From positions 36,656,001 to 36,720,000 of the forward strand of contig CM065387.1 in the NCBI GenBank assembly GCA_033060915.1: a stretch of 64,000 nucleotides of DNA, in the 5' to 3' direction. The notes below the pieces were generated by a model. That model made no database searches. It was not told the DNA's origin and worked only from the letters and a program-made list of their open reading frames with translations. Shown here piece by piece: positions 21,443 to 34,870 of this stretch. Source of the DNA: Euryodendron excelsum. Lineage: Eukaryota > Streptophyta > Magnoliopsida > Ericales > Pentaphylacaceae. A program made the translations under genes and the position numbers. The first letter of the stretch is position 1. Every line of letters starts with the position of its first letter.

Positions 21443-24400
21443 TGTCGCACTTATATTTTTTGCACTCAAGGAATACACGCACAAGTGAAAAAAAATATCA
21501 TACTCTCTCGTTAGAACTCATCCTTCAAGAATGAAGAGTACGACTAGGTTTAAATTGGAAATTTAATTTGAGTAAGGGCTTTTGAAATATATTTGGAGTA
21601 GCCACCTAGCTTGATTAAGGTGAGTTATGTCATCTAAAACTAAGCACAATCTGAAGATTAAACTTAGGGTTTTTGAAAAAGGTTTTTGAATATACTTCCT
21701 CAGGAGAGGTTTTTTTATTTATTTAGAAAATAGGTTGTTTGGCAACCTTTTGAAATATTTAAGCATTTTTAGAAAATAACTCCATTTTGGTCTTTGAAAA
21801 CAATGATCTAGGTTCGGAAGTTGGTTATGTATAGGGAAGACGCACTAAGCTATCACCCTATCTTGCCCTTGTGATACTTACATGTCTATTCACCCTAGGT
21901 TCACTTATTTAGAATCTTCAATTATTAAATGTCCAATTACTATCCACTTTGAAAAAGAGTTTAGAAAAAGAATGATGCATGATATGCAAGTGCAAGAAAA
22001 GAGTTTGATTTGGAGAATAGATTTGAAGAAAAGATTTGGAAAGAAAATAGATTTGAAAAGACTTGATTTCAAATTTGAAAGAATGTTCTAGAAATTGGAA
22101 ATAGATTGAAGATTTGAAAATAGATTTTATAATTAGAAACTTGAAATAGATTATAGAATTGGGAACTTGGAAAAGATTGTGAAATTGGAAACTTAAAAAA
22201 AAGATTGAGAAATTGAAAACTTGAAAAAGGTTGTGACCGCACCAATGAGGGTTGCCTACATATTCCTTTGTTGGAAATCAAGTCTGTCCTAGTTCGGACA
22301 AGAGCCCTATTGAAAATAGAAGGTTTAATTTGAAAAATAGATTTGATTTGAACTTGGAATAGAAGATTTAAAATTGAGGTTTGATCTGAAAAAAAGAGTT
22401 TGAAAAACATCTTGACTCGAATTGGAGTTTTGAAAACCATCTAGGTTTTGAATTTACTTGATTTGGACTTAAGAAGTTTAACTTTAAAAAGTTTGGTTTT
22501 AGAAAACCTAGAATTAGGAAAGATAGGATTTAGGAAGGACTTGAGGTTAAAAAGGATTTGATTTAGGAACACTTGACTTGGAATAGATTTAGAAAAGAAT
22601 TGACTTGAAAGTTTGATTTGGAAAATATGGAAAGTTGAAAATTAAGAAAGATTGGATTTAGGAAATCTTGGAATTAGGAAAGTTTCAAAATAAGAAATTT
22701 CCAGTTTAGAAAAGTGCCAAATTAGGAAATTTTTGTTTCAGAAAAGTTTCAAATTAGGAAAGTTTTGAATTAGGAAAGTTTCATTTTTAAGAAAGAGTTG
22801 ATTTTGGAAAGATTTGAACTTGAAAAGTTTGATTTAGGAAAGATTTGGAATTTAGAAAGTTTAGAATTTCGGAAAGATTTGGGAATTGGAAAGTTTTGGA
22901 TTTAGAAAGTTTAGAAACTTAAGAAAGGTTTGAGCTTAGGAAGTTTGGAAAGTTTGATTTTAGGAAATGTTTGAAAGTTTGAGTTTTGAAAAATTAAGAC
23001 TTAGAAAAGCATGAGATTAGGAAAGGATTGGAAAATTTGGGATTTGGAAAGTTAAGATTTGGAAATATACGAAATTAGGAAAGGTTGAAATTAGGAAAGA
23101 ATTGATTAGGAAAGCCTCGAATTAGGAAAGATTTGATTTGTATTTCCTAAAATAAAATAAAAGATTGGTCCAAAAAGAGTTGATTTGATTTGGTTTCTAA
23201 AGTTAGAGGACTTGATTTGGTTTCCTAAATTAGAAGACTAGATTTGACATGGAATTGAAAAGGTTGAGTTTTGGAAATGCAAAATTTGGAAACCTATGAT
23301 TTTGGTGGAAAAGAGAAAGTCATGTTTTTAGGAAAGAGAATTAGGGTTTTCTAGCCATGGGATCTAGGGCTTGACTTGGACTCTAAGGAAGAGATTTTTG
23401 GAAAGAAGATCTTTTGAAGAAAGTCCTACGAAGGAGACTTGAGGATATTTTTTAGATATGAATTTTCAAAGAGAACTTTTGTAAAGGAGTTTGAAAACAG
23501 CTTTTGAAAAATAGATTTTTGAAAGGAGTTTTTAGAAAGTGGATTTTTGAAGAGAGCATTTAGAAAGTATTTTGAAAAGTAATTTTGAAAGAGATTTGAA
23601 CATGGACTTTTTGAAAACCTTTTGAATGTCTCACTTTCCTCAAACAATTCTAACCATAAAGAGATTAGAATCATTCTAAGTTGGTGGTTTTGAAAACAAC
23701 ATAGATTCGAAATATGGACCAATATGATCACTTTAAATATCACACTTTCCTAAAACAGTCATAACCATAGAATGGTTAGAATCATCTTAAGATTGTGTTT
23801 TTGATGGAAAACAAGTTAGGGTTTACACCTAAAATATGAACCTTGATGGCCACAATGAATATAACACTTTTCTAAAACAACCTTAACCATGAATTGACTA
23901 GAATCACTCTAGAATTGTGATTTTGAAAACATGTTTGACAAAGAGATTTTGAATTCATCTTTGAAAGATGATTTTTAATGCAAGTTTGGAAAACAAGTTT
24001 AGAAAATGATTTTGAAGAGATGTATGAGTATGATATGCACAATGCAAGTTGGGTCGTGAACATACAAGGTTATGGCTTCACCACATAATCAAGGGGGCCG
24101 AATCCATATGGTCTTTAGTTAAACTAAGAGAAAGCCCCCGACATGGTAACTTTCAGTAGTCCTTCCTACACATGAATCGGGGAGTCTCTCATTTCAATAA
24201 TGCAAGAAAGGAGGGTAGAAGATTGGGATTAAAATAGAAGAGAACCTAAGTGAGTTAGAAGAGAGAAGAGAGAGGGGGGATTTACATAAACGTAAAGAGA
24301 AAACCAACCTCGTATCTTCTTTGCTTTGCTTACTTTATTTGCTTTGCTTTTCTTGGACTTTGAAAGCGTCGATCTTGCAACAGTTCAATCTTCAATGGCT

Positions 24401-26241
24401 TCTTTGGAGGCTTGAATATGAGTGTATAGATTGTGTATAGATGTTAGGGTTAAATGTATAGGGGCTAGGGTTTGAGAAACCTAAAGGGAGTTAGGGTTTG
24501 GAGAGACTTCGAGCTCTGTAATTCGAAAAGCAGAGTTTTTAAATTGAGTTTGCAGACCCTTTTCATGAAGGGGGAGGCTCTATATTTATAAACATAGGAA
24601 TAGCCTAGCGCCTGTTGCAGTGGTGCTACGCTAAATTTCCTTTTGGTGGCGTTAGGCCTAATTTTGCCTTGCAGTGGCGCCAACCACTTATGGAACTTTT
24701 AAGGCCGACAAGCAACTTATCTTTCATCCCTTGATACGCTAGGCAAAAGATTTGGGCACCTGTATTAGTGACTTCCATGCAATTTTTGGCTTGCCTTCAC
24801 TAGAAGTGACTCAGGAAGGTCTACGAATGTTCTGGAAGACCGAGAATGGTCCAGAAGGCCAAAAATGAGTAGAAAATCTTGAAATAGTTTAACAGGCTTG
24901 AAAATGGATGTCGGAATTGTTGAAATGGTTGATCGAACCTCTAGGGACAAAATGGTCATTTTCATAAAAAAAACCACCAGAATGGACTTGGAACGACCCA
25001 AGAGAAGGCTTAAAGCTTGGAAACACTATTGAGAGTGTTCTGGGAGATTGCCAATTTGATACCCAGAGCCGGTGTGATTGGAAAAGGCGACTGGACCATT
25101 AGGGGCAAAATTGTCATTTTGCACCGGGCTTACGGGAATTGACTCGGAATAATCCGAAAATGCATCAGAAGGTTGGCAATACTTTTAGAAGCATCCATGG
25201 GAGATTATCGGTTTGATACCCAGAGCCGGTGTGGATGCTAGAGGCGATCAGATACCTAGGGGCAAAATGGTTATTTTGATCGGATGGTCTCGGAATTGGT
25301 CCAGAACCGACTGGAAGGCACTTGAACATGCCAGATTTTCTTTGGGATAATCTTAGAAGGGTGGACATCCTTCTCTGAGGACTTAGGTACTTTCTCGAAA
25401 AGCATGCTAAAAAGGCCCTAGATGCAGTTTGGTCATTTTTCACCGAAGTGGGCTAGTAGGCATTAGTGTTGACCTAGGTTTTGAGTGTTTCTGTCACTCT
25501 GACGGTCTGTGATGAGTTGGTTTCTGAAGGTATCTCGTCCTTTGGTAAATGTGTCACGGCCAAGAGGAGAATTTGGTCCCGTAACATAGGGGGTTGGCAA
25601 TTCCTAATGTTGACCTGTATACCAATGTTTTCGCCACTCTGACGGTTGTGATATTTGCGAGTGTTTCTATCACTCTAATGGTTTGCATTCATTCCCAGAG
25701 ACTGCCTGATCTCGGGAAGCTGCTCGGTGGATTTATCTCTTAAGGAATCAACTTTCTCGAAAGGCGAGCCGATAATAGACATTTTACATTGGCGGGTTAG
25801 CAGGCACCAGAAGTGAACTGTTCTACCATCTAGGGGACTTGGGGTCTCATCCCGGTCGACAGGTTTAAAAGGACTTACCATTTCGAAGAGTTTTCTCAAA
25901 AAATGTGCCAGATTGAATGGTCTTATTGCTTAAAGGATCAACTTTCTCAAAAGACGTGCCGAATTTATTAGAATTGGAATTGGACTTAAAATTAAATTTG
26001 AGATTGAAACGGGGACTTACCATCTCTCGGAAGACGTGCCAACTAGAATTGAATCGAGTAATATAGCAAGGGCTTTTTAGTCATTTTGCCTCTATTGGGC
26101 ACAGTTGGCCCATGAAGTGATTGATTGATTGATTGGATTGAGTTTGAAAAGTTAATATGGACTTGAATAGGTCTATATTGATTTGAATACAAGTCCAGAC
26201 AAACCGGAGATTGCCAAGCAAGCAAAAATAGGGTGCTTACA
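21443..26241 (-). repeat. 5' LTR of N2 (type A, 4.8 kb)
   Basis: Runs (minus) from TGTAAGCACCC at 26241 to the GTGCGACA end at 21443. Contents: 155-bp-type units around 24940-25290, the GGCGCC-type module at 24605-24690, a TATA box at 24583-24590, the purine-rich 16-bp-type array, and the conserved block near 22240-22290. It abuts N3 internal sequence at 26242. The candidate right TSD is ACAAA; its partner is outside the window. Confidence 0.88.
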
Positions 26242-28900
26242 ACAAAGAAATATCAATCGATCTATGTCGAAGAGGTGTTGTATTGCATAACGGGCAAAAC
26301 CCCGCCTCCAAAACGGACTCAGCATCATGCCTAGATTCCCTTAAAGAAGGGACCTCTATAGGACACGCATCGCATAAAACCTCTAACTCCACATGCTGAC
26401 TACATTTTGTTTTTCTTTTCCTTTTTTAGGTCAAAGAGCACAACTGAACTCATGACCCCTCTATCATGATGCCCAATTCAAACTCATGCAAAGGATAAGC
26501 CCGGCTATTGGAAGAGGAGGCCGAACCTACATGAAAGAGTAAGAAGAATTAACTATTCATCTACAAGACATTACCTTTAAGCAACTACCACCACGCCATG
26601 CCAAGACAATCACTATCCATGCAGAAGAGGACTTCACCATTTGCAAAGTCTTGTCAGACCCGTGTATTGCAACAACATAATCCTCTAAGTTTCAAATGTA
26701 TGCCAAATATCATGAACTTGCCCTCCATTGATACACCTGGTGAATGAAGCACCAAGGAGGTTGGCGTAAGCCCAAAGCCCTATTAAAAGTTCTCCCCAAA
26801 AGGCCCATAAGAAAAGGGAGGTTTTCATAAAATTCATCTGTTTCCTTTTTTATCATTTTATTTCTTGCATATCTTATTTAAATAAACACACATGCCATGC
26901 ATTCATGATTTGAAATGAAAAGGAGGAAGTTTCCAGTTTATCCCCTTTGTCTCATACTCTTATAGATGATTGTTGCATTTAAGGATTCTTCCCCATTCGG
27001 TAAATGACTCAACTTGAAGGATGGGATAGTATAGGCAACCCATTCAAAGGGGATTAAAACCTTCGAGAGACAAAGAGAGAGTGAGAGATAGGAGGAAGGC
27101 AGTCTCAACAAAGAGGTGTGGATTTTATTGAAGAGGTGGCACTTGAGTGATATCCTAGCTAAGCGATGGGCAACCGAGTCCTCAAAATGATGAAAAGCCA
27201 TTGTTCTATTCATCCAATAAGAAATAAACTCTACCCTTCACTCAGCCCACTAGAGTCGTACATGATTTCTTTTCAGATATCCTTAAACGAGTAACCATCC
27301 CCCACATTAGGGTAAGCATAGAATAGTTGATTCAGTAGAATATATAGTGGTTTACTGGCAGAAACACATCATCTCTAGGAACATTGTCTAAATTTTGTAC
27401 AAAGGCTTTATGGACTAAGAAATTTAATTTGGAATGATGAGAAGCCTTCAATTTTGCTACCATACACAAAGAGAAATCCCCTTGCAAAGCCCACTTAAGC
27501 CGGTTACAATTTCTTAAGAAAACCGACCAGATGGTTTCCGCCCACACTGGGTTAAGGCAAAAGTCATAAGTAGGAACCAATGAAGTAAGAATGAAAATGG
27601 TGATTTTCGAGGCAATGTGGCGCCAAAGGTGTCTCTAGTAAAAAAGAAAATAAAATAAAAGGGAATGTGGGTGATATGTTTGTAGTGGTCTTCAAAAGAA
27701 TATACTGTCCCCCTAAAATATAAATGAAAAAGTTGGCATCTCTAAAAGTCAACTTAAGAACAAATTCTTGATGAGAAAATCCCAATCAGAAGGCAAAAAA
27801 TGATTGGAAAGAAAATAGAAAACAGGGATTGGAAGTTCAATTGCCCAAGGTGATCATTGGTCTTTCAAAACCCCACAAGTGATAATATTTGGGCCTTTAT
27901 ACCCTTTCGTTCAAAATCCCTTAACCTAGCCTACGTTACGGTCCAAATTAAAGTCCTATCTGATCAAAGAAAATTGCTTAGTCCAAATAAGCCTGAACAA
28001 TACCAAGATAAGTAGGATAAGAAAGGAGAACTGGGAAGGAATGCAGGGGCAATCTCGTGCTCCAAGGTGTGCTAAGATGATTTTGGTTTTAGCAACCTAT
28101 TAAAAGAAAATCTTTGAGCCTAAATATCCCTTCATTTCTGACAACCCCTAATTTGAGCCTGCATCACAGTCCTAAAAGAAGTCTTCTCGGATTGAAGGCC
28201 TAGCTGTTTATCGCTTTGTAAAGGGCATGCGAGTTGTCGCTCAAGCCACAGTGATAGTTTGAAAATCTGAGAGAGAAAACCAAGCAAGGTTAGAAAATCC
28301 CAAAACAGTAACCCTGTATGAAGTAAGGATAAGATAGCAAATAGCAGACTAAAAGGTCAAGATCCCTTGAGAATGGTGCAAATGCTATCACTCCCCGATG
28401 AGAATGTGACAAAACTGAATGAGGCAGAATCTTGAGAGTATGGGCCCTGGGACAATCCTAGGACATTCTTTGTAAATAGCCTATATACATACAGTAGTAA
28501 TGCATCCATGACATGTATAACATATACATCCATTAAATTCTTGTTAGTCTGTATCTATTTGTGCATTCATCAAAAAACATGGCATGCATTCAATTCCATT
28601 CTTGTAAGTGCAGTCATCCAAAAGTATAACATGCATTAAATTCCATTCCTGTATGAACTTGTACATTCATAAAATAAAAGGAAAGTATAACATACATTCG
28701 CCCCTTTACCTGTGCATTTTAAGGATTGGCAGAAGTAAACTGTTTTTGTATAAAATCTAACTCTATGTCTTTCTCTCTCTCTCAAATAGGAAATAAGGAG
28801 TGAGGTAAAACACAAAAAGGAGCTAAAGTCACCTATAGACAAGTTCAGCACCGACACATACCTTAAAAAGCTCAAATTTCCATGGCCGACATGAAATAAA
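26242..28900 (+). other. N3 non-coding remnant between leader and PMD 3' end
   Basis: No intact gene. Around 26440-26680 there may be remnants of gag, too eroded to align by eye. From 26880 on the sequence follows the N4 interval 49130-50900, including the conserved ACCATCCCCCACATTAGGG block at 27290 and the phrase GCCTACGTTACGGTCCAAA near 27930, which N4 has at 50357 as GCCTACATTACGGTCCAAA. No pol domain was seen. Confidence 0.5.
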
Positions 28901-29690
28901 GAATAGGGCAATGGCTCACCCTCGACCTCCCGAATCAAATGACTTCTGACTCAGAATACCATGTATGCTAAAAAAGAGGAGTAATGAATAAGTGTCTGAT
29001 CGCCCAGAGCTGGAATAATGAAGCATATCCCCGAAAATGAGCATCGACCCCCTGCTAGAGTCTAGTAAGGCTTATGAAGGTCTCTCCCATAACCATAAGA
29101 GCATATGAATGTCCCTCACGAATCCTGGTAAGCAGTACATACAACCGACAGTCAACCAAGTCATTCCCCCTCGTGGAAACATCAACAAGTTCAGGAGAAG
29201 CAGAACTAGGGCTACTACGTGAGAAATGTACCAATCTTGAGAAGTATACCAATCCCCCTACATGAGCTCTCCTACTCGTCACAAACTCAAAATGTGAGAA
29301 TAAGAACTTCACTAGAACATAAGGAAACTAGGGCAAGAGATCAAAAGAAAGAACTGCACGACGGAGCCCAAGCTAAGACAAGACAACTGTGATGCATCCA
29401 TAAAGAAAAATAGGTCCCACAATGTCAGCCGAATCATCTCAAAGACCTAGGAGGAAACCATACTCATGATGGGAGGGAGCAAGCTCACATTCCCCAAAAC
29501 AAAAGAGAGATAAGTCAGACGACCAAAGACGAACCAATGTCCACTCCTTCAAATTCTAAGTGCAAGAGATTCACAAGCATGAAGCAGTCTTCTATGGCGT
29601 CCCATACTCAGTTTTGCTAGGAAGCCTCCCATAACCTATCACACGATCTCTAAGGTTCGGTGCTTCGTCCTCGACATCCATCTCCTCTTT

Positions 29691-29846
29691 AAAGGCTAGC
29701 TCGACTAAAAGGAAGGGGTCGACTAGAGGCCTACAACCCCTCAAAGGCTGGCTCGACTGAAAGGAAGGGGTCGACTGGAGGCCTACTCCCCCTCAAAGGC
29801 TGGCTCGACTAAAAGGAAGGGGTCGACTGGAGGCCTACTCTCCCTT
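29691..29846. repeat. 52-bp unit in three tandem copies
   Basis: Three successive copies start AAAGGCTGGCTCGACT and contain AAGGGGTCGACTGGAGG, with few differences between them. They lie in the N-terminal part of the N3 PMD pseudogene. As 52 is not a multiple of three, the expansion shifts the frame. Confidence 0.85.
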
Positions 29847-29889
29847 CCACTCTGGCTGGAAGATGTTTGACTAGCAGATCGCCAGCTAC

Positions 29890-29894
29890 CCTTA
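29890..29894. repeat. target-site duplication of the solo LTR, left copy (CCTTA)
   Basis: CCTTA precedes the LTR and CCCTA follows it (35065-35069): one mismatch in five. Joining the two sides restores continuity with the N1 PMD sequence around AGGGGTAGC, which supports a simple insertion. Confidence 0.75.
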
Positions 29895-32800
29895 TGTCAC
29901 GCCCAGATTTTTCGCACTCGAGGAATACTCACCCAAGTGGAAAAAATGCTGTACTCTCTCGTTAGAACTCACCCTCCTAGAAGAATGAGTGCGACTAGGT
30001 TTGAATTGAAAATAGATTTGAATAAAGGGATTTTGAAAAAGATTCGGAGTCGCCACCTAACTTGATTAAGGTGAGTTAGGTCACCTAAAAACTAAGAATA
30101 ATCCGAAGACTACACTTAGGGTTTTGGAAAACGATTTGAAAATATCTCCTTAAGAGAGGGTTTTTTTTAGGAAAACGGGTTGTTTGGCAACTTTTAGAAA
30201 ATATTTAGCCCTTTTTGAAAAATAACTCCTTTTTGGTCTATGAAAACAGTAATCCTAGGTTCAGAAGTTGGTTACTTGTAGGGAAGACACACTAAGCCAT
30301 CACCCTACCCGCCCTTTCGGTATCTACATATCAATCTACCCTAGATTCACCCATAAAAGTCTTCGACTAACAATAGTTCAATCCTATCCACCTTGAAAAA
30401 CAATGTTTAAAAAAACGAAACTAATATGATGCATGATATGCACGTGTAAGAAAAGAAAATTGAAAAATAGATTTGGAAAGAGATTGATTTGAAATTGATT
30501 TGATTTGAAAATAGATTTGAAGAGATGAAATTGAAATTGGAAAGTTTGAAAATTGAAAGTAGAAATTTTGAAATTGGAATTTTGAAAATAGATTGGAATT
30601 TGGGATTTGAAAATATGGAGACCGCACCCATGAGGGTGGAATTGAAAGTTTGAAAAGTATTGTGACCGCACCTATAAAGGCTGCCTACGTATCCCTTTGG
30701 GGGAATCAGGTCAGTCGTAGTTCGGACAAGAGTCCGATTGAAAATAGAAGAGTTGAATTGGAAGAAAAAGATTGAATTGGAAATTGAATTGGATTTGAAA
30801 TTAGAAGAGAAGATTGGAAATTGAAATTGAGAAGATTGGACTTGTTGTGGAAAGATTGATTTTGGAAAGACTTGGTTTTAGGAAATCTAGACTTAGGAAA
30901 GATTTGACTCGACTTGGAAGGTTTAGGAGATTTAGGAAAGGTTGGATTTAGGAAATGTTTGAATCAGGAAAGGTCTGGTTTAGGAAAGTTTCAAATTAAG
31001 AAAGTTTTGAAATTAGGAAAGTTTCGAAATTAGGAAAGTTTAACTTAGGAAAGTTTTGAATTAAGAAAGTTTTGAATTAGGAAAGTTTTCAAATTAGGAA
31101 ATTTTTTGAAATAGGGAAGTTTTGAAAATTGGAAAGTTTAGAATTTTGGAAAGATTTGAAAAAGGAAAGTTTCCAATTTAGGAAATGTTTGAACTAAGAA
31201 AGTTTTGAGTTTAGAAAAGTACTAGATTTGGAAAGATGTTGAAGTTTTGGAAAGTTTAAAATTTGGAAAGATTTAGGTTTTGAAAGATTTAACTTGAGAA
31301 AGTTTCAAATTTAGAAAGTTTTGAATTTGGAAAGATTTGAAATTTAGAAAGTTTAAGATTTAGAAAGTTTTAGAATTTTTGAAAATCTTGAGATTAGGAA
31401 AGGTTTGAGTTTTGGAAGAGTTTGAAAACTTAGGTTTGAAAAGTTAAGATTTGAAAAGAGGGTAGAATTAGGAAATGGTTGAATTAGAAAAGATTTGAAA
31501 GTTGAGTTTTAAAATTTAGGAAAGATTTTTATGTTCAAGTTTTGGAAACTTAGGATTTAGGAAAGCGAAAGATTAGGAATGAGTCGAATTAAGAAAGAGT
31601 TGGATTAGGAAAGGATTGGATTTTGTTTTAAAAAGAGAAGGTTTGATTTTGTTTCCAAAAACGGAGGATAGGATCTAGTTTCCTAAATGAGAATATTTGA
31701 TTTGGTTTCCTAAAGGGAAGATAGGATTTGGTAAGGATTTGGAAAGGGAGATTCTAGAAACCCTAGATTTGGAAAATTATAGTTTCGACGTAGAAAATAG
31801 GTTTTGGAAACATGTATAGTTTGGATGTGAAAACAAGAGGTTTTGGAAACCTAGGTTTGGGGCAAAGTTTGAAAATCATGTTTTTGGAAAGAAAATTAGG
31901 GTTTCCTAATTGTGGGCTCTAAGGCTTGACTTGGGCTCTAAGAAAAGAGTTTTTGGAAACGAAGATTTTGGAAGGAAATCCTAAAGAGGAGTTTCTAGAG
32001 GGAAGAATTTTTGGAAAGTATAATTTTTGGAAAGAGATTTTTAGAGAGAGTTTTTCTAGGAAGGTTTTCGGTAGAAGATCGTTAAAGAGAGTTTTTGGAA
32101 AGATTTTTGAGGAACGTTTTTAGAAAGTGGATTTTGGGGAGAGGATTTTGGAAAGGAGTTGAAAAAAGGGGTTTTGAAAAATAGATTTTGGAAGGGAGTT
32201 TTTGAAAACAATTTTGGAGAGGAGAGTTTTAGGAAAGTATGTTGAAAAAGAGATTTTTAGGAAGGGATTTTTTAAAAGAGTTTTTAGAAGGTATAAAAAC
32301 GTCTCACTTTCCTAAAGCGATTCTAGCCATGAGAAGGCTAGAACCACTTTAAGAAAGTGGTTTTGGAAAACAATAAGATTCGAAAATATGGACCATAAAA
32401 GTCACTTTTAATGTAACACTTTCCTAAAGCAATCCTAGCCATGGAAAAGCTAGAATCACCCTACGATTGTGATTTTGAAAACATGTTTTGAAAAAGAGAT
32501 TTTGATGCAATTTTGAAAACAAGTTTGAAAACGATTTTGAAGACAACTTTGAAAATGGTTTTTGGAAGATGCAAGACTATGATATGCACAATGCAATTTT
32601 AGGGTCGTGAACATACAAGGCCAAGGCTTCACCACATAATCAAGGGGGTCGGACCCACGTGGTCTCTAGTTAGACTAGAAGAAAGCCCTCGACACGGTGA
32701 CTCTCCAATAGCCCAATCCTACACATGGACCGGGAATCCCCTTGTTTCAAGCATGCAAAGAAGGGGAGGGGGTGGGGGAAGAGATGGGGGATTAAACTAG

Positions 32801-33539
32801 AGAAAACCCAAGTGGGTTAGGAGAGAGTAGAGAGAGGGGGGAAGTGCAAAAATTTAAATAGGGAGCCTACCTTATGTCATGTTATTTTGCGCGCCTTGCT
32901 TTCTTCGGTCTTCGGTCTTAATCTTCGTCTTCGATCTTCAAGAGTTGTCTTCAAGCTTTAGGTTGCAGCTCTTCAAGTCTTCAAAGGAGGGTTGAAAGCA
33001 AGGGTATGAGTGTATGGGGGTCTATAAAAGTGTATAGGAGGCTTGGGTTTAGTGTATAGTGGCTAGGGTTCGGAAAACCTAGGGAAGCTAGGGTTTAGGA
33101 GGTGCTCGAGCTCTGTATATCGAATTATATGATTTTTAGGTTGAATTTGCGGATCCTTTTCACGTTGAATGAGGCTCTGTATTTATAGAGGTTGGACAAC
33201 ACTGGCGTCTATTGCAGTGGCGCCAGGCCAAAGTTTACACTGGCGCCACTAAGAGTGGCGCAAGGCCATTTTTTGGCTTGGCGCCACTACTAATGGTGCC
33301 AGCCATTTAGGAAATGTTTAAGGTCGGCAAGCAACGTATCTTTGACTAGATTTGGGCGCCTGTACTACTGACTACCATGCAATTTTTAGCCTAGCTTCAC
33401 TAGGAGTGGCTCCGGAAAGTCTGGGAATGATTTGAAGGAGCCGGGAATGACCTGGAAGGCCAGAAAGGAGCAGGAACACTTAAAATAGTGTCCTGGAGGT
33501 ATTTGACTTGAAAAGTGAGGATAAGATGTGTCAGAATGG

Positions 33540-34040
33540 TTGACTAGGCCTTTAGGGGCAAAACGGTCAATCGGGCCGAAAAACTGCCGGGACAGACTCA
33601 GACTGTCCCAGAAGAAGACTTGGGATCTGGAAACATTATTTAGAATGTTCCCAGAGGTTTCTGGTTTGATTCCCAGAGTCGGCGTGGTCGAAAAGGAGAC
33701 CGGCCCACTAGGGGCAAAACGGTCATTTTGTACTGGGTTGGTCGGAATTGACTTGGAATGATCCGGAAAGGTAAAAGAAAACTGAGAACACTATAAAAAG
33801 TAGTCTCAGGAGGTTACCGGTTTGATACCCAGAGCCAGTGTGGTCGAAAAAGGAGACCGGCCCACCAAGGGCAAAACGGTCATTTTGTACCGGGTTAGCC
33901 GGAACTGACTGGAAATGATCCAGAAAGGTAAAAGGAAGCTGAGAACAGTATAAAATGTAATCTCAGAGGGTTACCGGTTTGATACCCAAAGCCGGTATGG
34001 TTCCCGGGGCATTCGGATGCCTAGGGGCAAAATGGTCATC
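33540..34040. repeat. approximately 155-bp tandem units in the solo LTR
   Basis: The word GGGCAAAAYGGTCA recurs at about 33554, 33713, 33867 and 34023 (spacing 154-159), each time followed by a GGTTTGATACCCAGAGCC-like phrase. The same unit set is in the other LTRs, for example 7897, 8055 and 8211 in the N1 LTR, and a relative of it is in type B LTRs. Confidence 0.75.
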
Positions 34041-34254
34041 TTGACCGGAAAGTCTTGGAAAAGGTCCAAAGGGCAGTTTGGTTATTTTTCATCGAAGTGG
34101 GCTAACAGACACTAGTGTTGACCTGGGTTTTGAGAGTTTCCGCCACTCTAACGGCAGTCGTCGTGACACAGGGGTTTGTTGTCAATTCCCTATATCGACC
34201 TATTTATGAGTATTTCCGCTACTCTAACGGTTTTGTGAGTAGTTTCGCTACTCG

Positions 34255-34870
34255 GACCGTCTTGAGGAATAAACTGTCTCGAGAGAGGGATTGGAAAGGG
34301 GACTTATCGTCTTCGAGAAGACGTGCCTGGGTTGGAACCGTCTCAAGGAATAAACTGTCTTGAGAGTGGGATTGGAAAGGGGTCTTACCGTCTTTGAAAA
34401 GACGTGCCTGGGATTGGAACAGTCTCGAGGAACAAAACTGTCTCGAGAGAGGGATTGGAAAGGGGTCTTACTGTCTTCAAAAAGACGTGCCTGGGATTGG
34501 AACCGTCTCGAGGAATAAACTGTCTCGAGAGTGGGATTGGAAAGGGGTCTTACTGTCTTCGAAAAGACGTGCCTGGGATTGGAACTATCTCGAGGAATAA
34601 ACTGTCTCTAGAGAGGGATTGGAAAGGGGTCTTACCATCTCCGAAGAGACGTGCCTGGGTTGGAACCGTCTCGAGGAATAAACTGTCTCGAGAGAGGGAT
34701 TGGAAAGGGGTCTTACCGTCTTCGAAAGACGTGCTTGGGATTGGAACCGTCTCGAGGAATAAACTGTCTCGAGAGTGGGATTGGAAAGGGGTCTTACCGT
34801 CTTCGAAAAGACGTGCCTGGATTGGAACCGTCTCGAGGAATAAACTATCTCGAGAGTGGGATTGGAATCA
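34255..34870. repeat. 81-bp tandem array, eight units, with two palindromes per unit
   Basis: Units begin near 34262, 34343, 34424, 34508, 34590, 34670, 34750 and 34832. Each has CTCGAGGAATAAACTGTCTC followed by CTTACCGTCTTCGAAAAGAC. The latter gives a perfect hairpin CGTCTT-CGAA-AAGACG, and TCTCGAGA is a second palindrome. Because 81 is divisible by three, long open frames appear in several registers; these are repeat artefacts, not genes. Confidence 0.88.

Larger units (their letters stand above)
1..26241 (-). mobile_element. Ty3/Gypsy-like element N2, split by N1 and cut by the left window edge
   Basis: N2 reads on the minus strand. From right to left it has a 5' LTR (21443-26241), a PBS, a short leader (21200-21421), the N1 insertion (4581-21194), the rest of the leader, and a decayed gag (1239-3243). 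Its internal region then runs off the left edge. Continuity across N1 is supported because N1 is flanked by the perfect repeat AAATA, and because the joined leader matches N1's own leader near 16750-16830. The right boundary at 26241 abuts N3 internal sequence, so N2 inserted into N3. A 3' LTR is not visible. No pol is seen after gag in the 1.2 kb available. Confidence 0.85.

Noticed and set aside
29055..29312. A possible host gene (SYALMVMGETFISLTRL region)
   Set aside because: It lies collinear with the N3 PMD pseudogene, on its strand and between its other conserved blocks, so it is part of the element.
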